The position numbers and the translations under genes were made by a program. The notes under the pieces were generated by a model. It was not told the origin of the DNA. It made no database searches and worked only from the letters and a program-made list of their open reading frames with translations. From Methylacidiphilum kamchatkense Kam1 (GTDB taxonomy: Bacteria; Verrucomicrobiota; Verrucomicrobiia; Methylacidiphilales; Methylacidiphilaceae), in NCBI RefSeq assembly GCF_007475525.1, contig NZ_CP037899.1, positions 1,116,001 to 1,180,000 on the forward strand: DNA of 64,000 nt, written 5' to 3'. Below, piece by piece: positions 54,037-62,222 of the stretch (within the stretch, counting starts at the first letter, position 1; each line of letters begins with the position of its first letter).

Positions 54037-54932
54037 TATTCGTAATCTAATGAAGAGTCGTTATAAAAATTGACGTTTATCATTGTAGAGGATATCCCAG
54101 TAGGTAGGGGATGTCGGATATTTAAAGTCTCAAAAAGAAAAAAATCTCTTTTAAGTTGATTTAGAGATTTCTCTAAAAGTTGTAGAACCTTCTTTCTAGA
54201 AAGTCTTAGTTTTTGAGCAATCCAGGCAGTAGGTCTTTTTTTAGCTCCTTCTCCTTCAATCCCAAAAAAGTATAATACTATTTTTCTAGAAATATCATCA
54301 AGATGAGACAACGCAATAGAAAGTTTCTGCAGCTTTTCTTCTTTTTCTTCTTCTTCAGCTGTATTGTCAGGATAAACCAAAAGGTCCATGAGAGAGGTTT
54401 CGGAGTCGTCTAAGGCAGAAAAATGAAGGCTTAAATCTCCAGAGTATACATGGAGTATTTTTTCCATGTCATGGAGAGAACATCCATATAATTCAGTAAT
54501 CTCTTCAACGGTTAGTCCTTGTTCTAAAAATCTCTCTATTTTTCTATACGATCTGTACATCGACGCTGGCCTGCGAACAGTAGCTCTACAAGCATTGGCA
54601 TAATTTCTAACCCTATTTCTCACATGATGAATGGCATAATCTAAAAATCGGATATTGAAATTCTCATTCCATTTTTCAAGAGCATCAAGAATTCCAATCC
54701 ATCCAACGTTTTCAGCATCAGGCCATTGATCAGCTAAGTTTGGTAAATAAAAACGAGCTACTTGCTGTCTTATAGGTAAAGAATTTTTAGCAAGCCATTC
54801 CAAGGCTTCCGCATCTGCAGCTTTTGCTCTAAGAATAAGTGGAAGTTCTTCCTTGAATTTCTGTTCATAGTGGGCAGAATGATGTTGCTGATTACTAACA
54901 AGATCCAAAGATTTGGCTAGTTTGGTTCTCAT
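54036..54932 (-). CDS. Sigma-70-family RNA polymerase sigma factor (island-encoded)
   Basis: 298 aa. Region 2 (ENVGWIGILDALEKWNENFN, IRFLDYAIHHVRNRVRNYAN) lies at ~74-121. A region-3-like HTH (GLTVEEITELYGCSLHDMEK) is at ~138-160. Region 4 (LSHLDDISRKIVLYFFGIEG, TAWIAQKLRLSRKKVLQLLE) is at ~208-255. Region 1.1 is absent, so it is an alternative sigma of FliA/SigF-like size. It is transcribed with the ParB-like gene and divergent from the T4SS operon, with three phased TGTAACAT repeats between them. It may direct polymerase to island promoters. Confidence 0.85.
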   Translation of the reverse strand: MRTKLAKSLDLVSNQQHHSAHYEQKFKEELPLILRAKAADAEALEWLAKNSLPIRQQVARFYLPNLADQWPDAENVGWIGILDALEKWNENFNIRFLDYAIHHVRNRVRNYANACRATVRRPASMYRSYRKIERFLEQGLTVEEITELYGCSLHDMEKILHVYSGDLSLHFSALDDSETSLMDLLVYPDNTAEEEEKEEKLQKLSIALSHLDDISRKIVLYFFGIEGEGAKKRPTAWIAQKLRLSRKKVLQLLEKSLNQLKRDFFLFETLNIRHPLPTGISSTMINVNFYNDSSLDYE

Positions 54933-54994
54933 GATAGTATTTGGCTATGACCATTGTAAACAAGCATAGGTTCTCGGCAAGAATAAAATATATT

Positions 54995-55024
54995 TGTAAC
55001 ATTACTGTAACATATCTGTAACAT
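54995..55024. repeat. Three TGTAACAT direct repeats with 11-bp period
   Basis: TGTAACAT occurs at 54995-55002, 55006-55013 and 55017-55024, exactly one helical turn apart, in the divergent promoter region between the sigma/ParB operon and the T4SS operon. This is the arrangement of an operator or iteron array bound by a protein on one DNA face; ParB or another island regulator is a candidate. Confidence 0.8.
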
Positions 55025-55171
55025 TTGTTTATTTTCTATCTTATTTTTTAAATATTAAATTTGATTTTTATTATTTTGTAATTCTTTATAATCTTGCTTT
55101 AGGCTTATTTTCAGCCATCTTAAGCTTTCAAATAAATATTTTTTTGTACTCGATCGAATTACTCATTACTT

Positions 55172-56539
55172 ATGAAAGTAATTCGATCCTTATTTTTCTT
55201 TTTCGTTTTTTCTCCTTTATTTTTTCTACCATCAGTTAGAGCGGAAAATGTTGAGGTTTCTTCCCAATCATATTCCCATGACCTCGCTCTAAAGCTAAAC
55301 CAACAAGAAAGTGAAATTTTTTCTCTTTTTTTCGCTCAGGCTATCTCCTTCTTTTATAAAGCCTTTCCTTTTTTGATTGGATTTCTTTTAGCAGCTGGAG
55401 GACTGAGAATATTTAGAAAAAAAAGGATGTGTTATCTAGCGGCCGATTATCTTCTTTGCTTCCTCATTGTAATGACTGTTCTTTCTGGAATCCCAAAAAT
55501 GGTTTTTGATCCGATAGAAGGAATTATTACGCAGGGCCTCGTTAGCCACATCGGCCAGATCAATATAGAAGGAATGAAAATTGAGGGAAAGAATCCTAGA
55601 GAATGGTGGGATAACTGGTTGTCTAATTCTAAAAGCTCTTTTGGATCAAAATTTTCATTAGAATATAGTGTAGAAAAGAGCCAAGGTATTTGGAAATACT
55701 TCCCACACCGATATGAGGAATTGGAAGCCAAAGCAAAAGAAACTTTTCAGAAATTTCTTCCTTATGACTTTCCCTCCGAAAAAATCAAAAAATTACTTCT
55801 CTTTCTGCTTATTACTACAGGTAAAGGATTTTTTCACTCGGTTCTCTTCTTTTCCTATATCCTTTCACAGCTTTCTCTCTTCTTCTATCTCCTAATCCCA
55901 ATTGTACTCAATTTTATCGAAGAATGTCTTATGCTTCTTTCCCTTTTTCTCTGTTTGTGTTTTGGATTAACACTGCCACTTAAACCGCATATACAGTTGA
56001 TGGGACAATCCTACCGATTTTTCCTTCTATCGTTCATTCCTAATTGCCTTTGGATCATTCTTTCTTTTTTGTGTTATCTCTTATTTACATCCCTTTATGG
56101 AGCAATTTTTGACGAAGGAGGTGGCTTCTTAGCATTCTTTCATTCTGCAAGCCATGATATACGACATGCTCTGAGTAAGACTTACTGTTTATTTTCCTTT
56201 TTAGAATTTTTGCCTGAAACCTTTAAGATAGTTTTCTCAGGATTTTGGGAGCTTTCATGGGAAGCTGGTTTTTTTTGTTTAGTTAGTTTTTGTTTATCCT
56301 TATTTCTCTTCTTGGGGATTACCATCCCATTGTGGGCAATGTTCAGGACAATATCTTTGACAAAAAATGCGCCAGCAGTTGCATTTCGATTATTTAGAAA
56401 GATCCGCTACGGCTTAGGAAAAACTATCTACAACATGATTTCAAAGATCAAAAATATCTCCCTATGTTTTCAAGAAAAAGAATTTTTCTCTTCAAAATCT
56501 AAAACAGAACCTAAAAAAGATCCTGCATCCTATTCATAA
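55172..56539 (+). CDS. VirB6/TrbL-like polytopic membrane protein
   Basis: 455 aa with signal-like first helix, then a second hydrophobic pair (AFPFLIGFLLAAGG; YLLCFLIVMTVLSG). A ~120-residue periplasmic loop follows, then at least four strong membrane segments in the C-terminal half (LSLFFYLLIPIVLNF, FFLLSFIPNCLWIILSFLCY and others) and a basic tail. No conserved VirB6 motif can be claimed; topology and its place at the head of the virB2-virB3-virB4 operon suggest the inner-membrane channel component. Confidence 0.55.
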   Translation: MKVIRSLFFFFVFSPLFFLPSVRAENVEVSSQSYSHDLALKLNQQESEIFSLFFAQAISFFYKAFPFLIGFLLAAGGLRIFRKKRMCYLAADYLLCFLIVMTVLSGIPKMVFDPIEGIITQGLVSHIGQINIEGMKIEGKNPREWWDNWLSNSKSSFGSKFSLEYSVEKSQGIWKYFPHRYEELEAKAKETFQKFLPYDFPSEKIKKLLLFLLITTGKGFFHSVLFFSYILSQLSLFFYLLIPIVLNFIEECLMLLSLFLCLCFGLTLPLKPHIQLMGQSYRFFLLSFIPNCLWIILSFLCYLLFTSLYGAIFDEGGGFLAFFHSASHDIRHALSKTYCLFSFLEFLPETFKIVFSGFWELSWEAGFFCLVSFCLSLFLFLGITIPLWAMFRTISLTKNAPAVAFRLFRKIRYGLGKTIYNMISKIKNISLCFQEKEFFSSKSKTEPKKDPASYS

Positions 56540-56561
56540 ATGAAAGAAAGGGAGGACTATA

Positions 56562-57326
56562 ATGAGAAAAACTTTGATTTTAATAAAAAATACGTTTACG
56601 GTCTCAAAACTGACTCTGCTTATTTTTTGGACATTTGTCTCTTTTTCAATTGCTCTATGGGCTGATGATGGGTCTGATCTAAGCCTTCCTTTGAAAGTAT
56701 CAAATCCATCTGCTCATTCTCTTCCTCTAAAAGGAGATTTATCGAATTTATCCAATAAAGAAAGCAAGGCTTTAAAGAAAAATGAAGCTAATCTCACTCC
56801 AAGAGAAAACAAATCGATAGACAAGATAGGAGAAAGTAAAGAACAAATCCAGAAGGAATTGCCAGCACAATCAATCATTCCAAATAACGAGAGCTTTCAA
56901 CCGATAGTTTTGGATTTTCGAATCACAGAACTTATGGAGCTTAAACGAATAGCTAGAGAGATCGGAGGCAATCTGATAATTACCATTGAACCTGTAGGAA
57001 TTACCGCCGCCGATCTCATCATTCCTTTAAGAAACTCTGGGTTGTTTAATGTTGAATCAAAGGATGGAAAACTTTTCATTGTAAGTTCCAATGGTCAACA
57101 ACAGAAAAAGGCATATGAAGAGGAAATAGCAGCACTTTCAAGACGACAAGCAGCTCTGCTTCGGAATATAGCAGTATTGCAGAACTTGGCAACTTCTGAG
57201 AATTCTTCCAAGCAAACCTCTTCAGTAGAATCCATTGATTCCATAGAAAAAGAACAGAAAAATAATATGCAATCGATGGCGCATATCCCTCCCAATACTC
57301 AAGAAGAATATCCTTTGCCAAAATAG
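56562..57326 (+). CDS. Secreted protein with STN-like domain
   Basis: 254 aa with signal peptide (LLIFWTFVSFSIALWA). After a polar linker, residues ~110-180 (FQPIVLDFRITELMELKRIA, GGNLIITIEPVGITAADLI, FNVESKDGKLFIVSS) have the strand-helix-strand pattern of secretin N0/STN domains, as in the gene at 28997. A coiled-coil tail follows. It could form part of the periplasmic ring of the secretion channel. A Shine-Dalgarno GGGAGG is seen before the ATG. Confidence 0.5.
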   Translation: MRKTLILIKNTFTVSKLTLLIFWTFVSFSIALWADDGSDLSLPLKVSNPSAHSLPLKGDLSNLSNKESKALKKNEANLTPRENKSIDKIGESKEQIQKELPAQSIIPNNESFQPIVLDFRITELMELKRIAREIGGNLIITIEPVGITAADLIIPLRNSGLFNVESKDGKLFIVSSNGQQQKKAYEEEIAALSRRQAALLRNIAVLQNLATSENSSKQTSSVESIDSIEKEQKNNMQSMAHIPPNTQEEYPLPK

Positions 57327-57382
57327 CTCCAAGCTACGATTGGTTTTCTTTTTGATTTTTAAAATGGAAAAGTAACTCAGTT

Positions 57383-58171
57383 ATGGCTAAAAAGAATCGA
57401 ATTTTGAAAGAGATTTTAGCTTGGATGCTCCCTTTTCTGTCCTTTTCCCTGTTTGTCCCTTATATTTCGGATGCCAAAGAAATACCTGATTATTTAGGGA
57501 AGGGAAGTAGTTTATTTCTGCCTTTCAAAAGAAAAGAATCGAATTATTTAAAAAATAAAACAACTACTAAAGAACAAAAACCTGCTGTAAGCATTACTCC
57601 AAAAAACCCAATTTTAACCTCACAAGAGGATCTATTCGATCAAGGATCGTTTGAAAAGAGATTTTCCTATCGAACAGAAAAATGGATTGTTTGGGTTTGT
57701 TGGCTTAAGCCAGATGGGGAAATCTCCGAGTCTTTGCCAATTTGGATAGATAAAAACAAAGACGGCCACTATTTCCTTAAAGCCTCTGTGAACATTGGAG
57801 AAGAAATTCAGCCCAATTTTGAAGAAAATCAGACTGTCAGCTTATGCCAAACATTAAGTCTTTTCCATTCAGACAATGGGGAAGTTAAGCCTATAGCCTC
57901 ACCAATTTGGATAATTATCCAATCCAAAGATAACAGAAAAGAAGAAATATGGACTGGAGAAGGGGGATGGGAAGCTTCTTCTAATTTATTCGATTTCAGA
58001 AACGTTTATTCTCCTTTTAAATCTTTTTTGAGAAACAAAAGTAATCCCATTTATAAAAAATTAAATCAATATGAATGGCCAGATATCGTTTTATTTCTTC
58101 AAAAATGTGACAACAAGATCAACAAACAGATGATGGAAAACCAAAATCAAATTCTTCTGAATTTTAAATAA
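57383..58171 (+). CDS. Hypothetical secreted protein
   Basis: 262 aa with basic start and signal peptide (WMLPFLSFSLFVPYISDAKE). The mature part has a beta-rich core with Trp and Cys (EKWIVWVCWLKPDGEISES, SPIWIIIQSKDN). No family recognised. It is in the VirB6-VirB4 operon between the STN protein and the pilin genes, so it probably serves the secretion machine. Confidence 0.5.
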   Translation: MAKKNRILKEILAWMLPFLSFSLFVPYISDAKEIPDYLGKGSSLFLPFKRKESNYLKNKTTTKEQKPAVSITPKNPILTSQEDLFDQGSFEKRFSYRTEKWIVWVCWLKPDGEISESLPIWIDKNKDGHYFLKASVNIGEEIQPNFEENQTVSLCQTLSLFHSDNGEVKPIASPIWIIIQSKDNRKEEIWTGEGGWEASSNLFDFRNVYSPFKSFLRNKSNPIYKKLNQYEWPDIVLFLQKCDNKINKQMMENQNQILLNFK

Positions 58172-58272
58172 AAAACTACTCAATTACTTTTTATTCCTTT
58201 TGTTTTCAGCTTCTTAAAATATTTTTTTAACAAAAAGTTATATTCTTTTTTTTACATTCCTATTAAGAAAAT

Positions 58273-58617
58273 ATGAAAACAAGATACTTTTCTTTTCAGC
58301 TACGACTTATTATTGCTATATTAAGCATCTTTTGTTGCTACGTCCTTAACTCTTCTATTTCTTATGGTGCTGGAGGAACCGGAGTTCTAAATGTAACACC
58401 TCTTAATGGAGCTGATGCTGAAGGATTTACTACTTTGCAACAATTGCAGATGGCCTTTTCAGACTACGGCTATCTTATTTCTCTTTGCTTATTGGTATTT
58501 GGGGGAGTTATGTGGTTTTTTAACAGGCCAGCTTTTACAATTGGTGCATTGGTTGCTGCAGCAGTAATCTATGGAGGCCCTCATCTTGCTAATGGAATTA
58601 GAGCTGTTTCTCAATAA
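58273..58617 (+). CDS. virB2: VirB2/TrbC-like pilin
   Basis: 114 aa. Long signal peptide (LRLIIAILSIFCCYVLNSSI, cut near SYG/A), then a short periplasmic part and two membrane helices (YLISLCLLVFGGVMWFF; AFTIGALVAAAVIYGGPHL), the VirB2/TrbC topology. It immediately precedes a second gene with the same C-terminal pair, then VirB3 and VirB4, the canonical order. CCTATTAA lies six bases before the start. Confidence 0.75.
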   Translation: MKTRYFSFQLRLIIAILSIFCCYVLNSSISYGAGGTGVLNVTPLNGADAEGFTTLQQLQMAFSDYGYLISLCLLVFGGVMWFFNRPAFTIGALVAAAVIYGGPHLANGIRAVSQ

Positions 58618-58652
58618 GGCCTATTTTCATTTAATTGAAGGGGATGGTTCAG

Positions 58653-59111
58653 ATGAGTAGAGAAATCTTTTGGGGATGTTATTTGTGTGATCCCTTACAA
58701 CAGGCTCTTTCTCAAATATGGGGATTTCAGTCTTCCCTTTTTCTTTCTTTCTTATCTCTTTATACTGTATATCTGGGGATCAATCATGCATTGCATACTG
58801 TCGAAATGGAAAGATGGGGAGCATTTGTGGCTGGTTCGATAATTTTACTGACAGCTCAAACACTTGGATCCATCTACTTTAATGTTATAAACGGTTCGAG
58901 TAGCTTGAATAATCAATCTGATAATCCAATTCCTGGATTTATAAGCTCTTTGCAAGATTATTTATATTGGATTAGTCTATCTCTGTTAGTTTTTGGTGGC
59001 TTAATGCTTTTTTTTAGACGCCCTGCTTTTGCTATCGGTGCAATAGTAGGTGCAGCGGTCATCTATGCCGGTCCTCATTTAGTTCATGGTTTATTGAACA
59101 GCATAAAATGA
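58653..59111 (+). CDS. Second VirB2-like pilin with extended N-terminus
   Basis: 152 aa from ATG 58653, chosen because AAGGGG lies nine bases upstream; the frame begins at TTG 58635. The C-terminal half is clearly related to the preceding pilin (ISLSLLVFGGLMLFFRRPAF, AIGAIVGAAVIYAGPHLVHG). The N-terminal half has no signal peptide of the same kind. It has its own hydrophobic segments (FLSFLSLYTVYLGI; FVAGSIILLTAQTLGSIYF), giving four helices. It is probably a paralogue made by tandem duplication plus fusion; it could cap or regulate the pilus or be a non-pilin membrane subunit. Confidence 0.7.
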   Translation: MSREIFWGCYLCDPLQQALSQIWGFQSSLFLSFLSLYTVYLGINHALHTVEMERWGAFVAGSIILLTAQTLGSIYFNVINGSSSLNNQSDNPIPGFISSLQDYLYWISLSLLVFGGLMLFFRRPAFAIGAIVGAAVIYAGPHLVHGLLNSIK

Positions 59112-59509
59112 TGAAAAATCCATCTAATCTTTTTTTTACTCCCTCTTTACCTTATTCAACATTCAACCAAAAAACCGACAAAGAAAGGGATAAAAATGGT
59201 CTGCCCGTATGCAAATCTGTGGGATTAATTAATGAAAAAGAAACATTCTTGGGATTGGAAGGTCCACTGATCTTTGTCCCTGCTGCTACCTTTCTCATTG
59301 TTCATAACTATACTCATAACTTTTATTTTTCCCTATGTGTTTTCGTAATAATCTACGCATTTATTCGAGTCTTTTTGAGCGATAAACCTCCACATTTTTT
59401 ACGTTTTATCATCGATTACCATAGAGTTCCCAAAATTTATGAACACCGGTTTTTTAATGTTCAGTTATCTTATAATCCTGCATCAATATTTGAAGAAAAT
59501 ATTTCTTAG
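59108..59509 (+). CDS. virB3: VirB3/TrbD-like inner-membrane protein
   Basis: 133 aa. A polar N-terminus of ~45 residues precedes the VirB3-like core: LEGPLIFVPAATFLIVHNYT and FSLCVFVIIYAFIRVFLSD (two membrane helices), then a cytoplasmic tail DYHRVPKIYEHRFF. The start overlaps the previous stop (ATGATGA) and VirB4 follows after ~45 bp, which is the conserved virB3-virB4 order. Confidence 0.7.
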   Translation: MMKNPSNLFFTPSLPYSTFNQKTDKERDKNGLPVCKSVGLINEKETFLGLEGPLIFVPAATFLIVHNYTHNFYFSLCVFVIIYAFIRVFLSDKPPHFLRFIIDYHRVPKIYEHRFFNVQLSYNPASIFEENIS

Positions 59510-59555
59510 CTTAGACCATTCATAAAAGACTTCTTTTTATAAACGCAAAAGCTCT

Positions 59556-62222
59556 ATGAAAAATTTTGTTTCACCATTACGATTATTTGTAAAGAGTCAG
59601 CTTTTTAATAAAAAGAGAATTCCTTCTTTCATAGACTGGGCTGATGCGTGTCCATATGCAGGGCTGTACGATAGATATATCATTGACAAATTTGGTGCGG
59701 TTCATGCCTTTTACAGGACCTACTTCCCTCAAGCCGACATAGCCAGCCCTTCTCGTCTTTCCGATCTACAGAACCAACTTAGGCTTTTGCTTACCCAGCT
59801 TCCTCATGAAATATCACAAACCCAGCATATTTTTACATGCAATGGAGACTACGGTCCTCTCCTAGAAGCCTTTGCTAGTATTCCTTCAGATCAACAAGTA
59901 AAAGAATTTAGAGAAAGAAAAGCAAAGAGACTTTTTCAACGAATGGCGAAAAGAAAGCTTGTAAGGATTGAAACCCACACAATTTTGACGGTTGCTCCTT
60001 CTGATCATCTGAGAGAAACTGAATGGTTTTTACGTATGGGGAGCAGAGAGAGTTCGGAAGCTGTAAGAAAAAGGATATCAAAAACACAGTTTGACTCGGC
60101 AGTCTCAAGTATAAAAGCAGCTGAAGCTGTTTTTTCAGAAATATTAAGGAAAGCTTCTGCACGATTTTTCCCTCTGGATGCATATGAAATAGCGGATTAT
60201 TTTTTCAGGCTGTGGAATCCGGGATTAGCTGTCGAAGAGACCATGAAAGTAAATTATGACTACGATAGGATGCCCTTTGTGGATGCCTGGATGGTTCAAG
60301 AAGTAAGGATTCATAAAGATATGATACAAATTGGGGATTACTATCACGGATTGGTTTCAATGGTTGGATTACCCTTGGAAACACGCCCTAGAGATATGGA
60401 AAAGTTAACTGTAGGATTACCCTTCCGTGATGTTCGTGTAAGTCTTGTAGTTAGGAAGACGGATAAAATAAAAGAATTAGAAAAACTGAGAAAACGTATA
60501 GACTGGGCGGATCAAAGGATGCGTCTTGGATTAAACCTTATTGATATGCTCTATAAACCTCATGAAAATAGAAGAGAATCCGGTATACAAAATATCGAAG
60601 CATGGATGCAAATAGAAGAAGCCCAAAATCTATTAAGAGACATTCGTTCGGGAGAGGATGATCTTCTTCAAATTCAGCTTACCATTCATTTTTGGCATAA
60701 ACAAAAAGAAGAGATCAAAAAAAGAGCCAAAATATTGCTTAATCGTTTTGGGGATCTCTCAAGAGCAAAAGGTTGGATTGAACAATCGAGCCTTTTGCCG
60801 GTGTTAATGAGTGAAATGCCGGCCGTTTATGCTCCGCTTACTCGGCCACTTCTTGTAAGAGGACGAATGGCAGCAGATTTGATGCCTATTTGCAGAGGAT
60901 TAGAAAGTGATGAAAAGCCTATTTATCTTTTTGGAAACACGACAGGAGGTTTAGTTCCTTTCGATTTGGAAGACAAAAGAAACGAAGGTGCTTCCATGCT
61001 TTACATCAGCGGAGTAAAAGGGTCTGGGAAAAGTGCATTAGCACAACTGATTGTTCTTAGACATCTTTTGGAAGGTAGTATCCTTGTGATTTTAGATAAA
61101 GGCAATAGTTATGACAGACTCGTTGAGCTTTGCGGTGGAACCACTATTAGACTGGACATGGCTACCCCAAAGTGCTTCAACCCCTTTGAGGTTTATACTC
61201 GGAGAAGTAAAAGTGGAGAACTGATAGAGCCTTCAGATTATGAGTTAACTAAGGTGGTCAGTTGTTTAGAAATACTTGCTACTTCTCAAAGAGGAAATAG
61301 TCTGAGCATCGAGGAAAAAAACATTCTTGAATCTTTAACAAGGCAAACTTTCTCTAATGCTGTAAAAAATAAAGCTTTTTATGTAACGCTAGATGATTTT
61401 GCACGCCAAATGGCTTATAGATCCGACGCTAAATTTCTAGCTGAATCCCTTAAGGCTTTTATTGATGGTAGGTATAAATGTTGGTTTAATGGCACCACAC
61501 AAATTCATTGGAAAACGAGAGTAGTCCATTTCGATTTTGAATATATCTCTAAGGATAAGGATTTAGCAGCTGCTCTCATTCCAATGGCTGTCTTATTCGT
61601 GTCAGATATTATCCTATCCAACCCCAATGTTTTTAAAATGTTGGTTTTTGGAGAAATGTGGCAACATGTATCTAATCCTGCTACGGCTAATTTGATTATA
61701 GAAGCTTTTAAAACCTATAGGAAAAAAAGATGTGCAGTCATTGGAGAATCTCAAGCTATCCTGGATCTTGTAGAGAATCCATCAGTTGCGAAAGCCGTCA
61801 TACAAAATGTTGACACTTGGATTTTATTTCCTCAAGGAAGCGAACATCATATTGAATATGCTGTTAAAGAACTTGAGCTCACACAAGGTCAAAGGGATTT
61901 GTTAACTCATTTACGATCATCGGCTAGGGTTCATATAGATGGCGAGGTAGAACTATGGAGAGAAGCTTTTTATCTGAGGGGAAGGGGACCTGATGCTCTA
62001 TCAGGGGTTATTCGTGCTGAAATTGAGCCAGAAGAATATTGGTTAACCACAACCACTCCTAATGATTTTCCAGCATGGAATGCGGCCAAGGCAGCCTTCC
62101 CTGGTGACATTCGGAAAGCATTAGAAGCACTATCTATAAAATATCCATTAGGAATTAGAGAAGAAAAGACAAAGGTAGCATCATCCAGTTTAGTCTCCTA
62201 TGAGTCTTTGCTAAAAAAATGA
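59556..62222 (+). CDS. virB4: VirB4/TraC-family T4SS ATPase
   Basis: 888 aa. N-terminal ~430 residues match the VirB4 N-domain in length and pattern. The ATPase domain has Walker A SGVKGSGKSALAQL (GVKGSGKS 486-493) and ILVILDKGNSYDRLVELCGG, with the D/E-rich loop CFNPFEVY. The Walker B-like FKMLVFGEMWQHV is near residue 705. AVIGESQAILDLVENPSV and NVDTWILFPQGS resemble the usual VirB4 segments (QS and P-loop-distal motifs). It energises pilus assembly and substrate transfer at the inner membrane. It overlaps the next gene by the ATGA at 62219. Confidence 0.93.
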   Translation: MKNFVSPLRLFVKSQLFNKKRIPSFIDWADACPYAGLYDRYIIDKFGAVHAFYRTYFPQADIASPSRLSDLQNQLRLLLTQLPHEISQTQHIFTCNGDYGPLLEAFASIPSDQQVKEFRERKAKRLFQRMAKRKLVRIETHTILTVAPSDHLRETEWFLRMGSRESSEAVRKRISKTQFDSAVSSIKAAEAVFSEILRKASARFFPLDAYEIADYFFRLWNPGLAVEETMKVNYDYDRMPFVDAWMVQEVRIHKDMIQIGDYYHGLVSMVGLPLETRPRDMEKLTVGLPFRDVRVSLVVRKTDKIKELEKLRKRIDWADQRMRLGLNLIDMLYKPHENRRESGIQNIEAWMQIEEAQNLLRDIRSGEDDLLQIQLTIHFWHKQKEEIKKRAKILLNRFGDLSRAKGWIEQSSLLPVLMSEMPAVYAPLTRPLLVRGRMAADLMPICRGLESDEKPIYLFGNTTGGLVPFDLEDKRNEGASMLYISGVKGSGKSALAQLIVLRHLLEGSILVILDKGNSYDRLVELCGGTTIRLDMATPKCFNPFEVYTRRSKSGELIEPSDYELTKVVSCLEILATSQRGNSLSIEEKNILESLTRQTFSNAVKNKAFYVTLDDFARQMAYRSDAKFLAESLKAFIDGRYKCWFNGTTQIHWKTRVVHFDFEYISKDKDLAAALIPMAVLFVSDIILSNPNVFKMLVFGEMWQHVSNPATANLIIEAFKTYRKKRCAVIGESQAILDLVENPSVAKAVIQNVDTWILFPQGSEHHIEYAVKELELTQGQRDLLTHLRSSARVHIDGEVELWREAFYLRGRGPDALSGVIRAEIEPEEYWLTTTTPNDFPAWNAAKAAFPGDIRKALEALSIKYPLGIREEKTKVASSSLVSYESLLKK

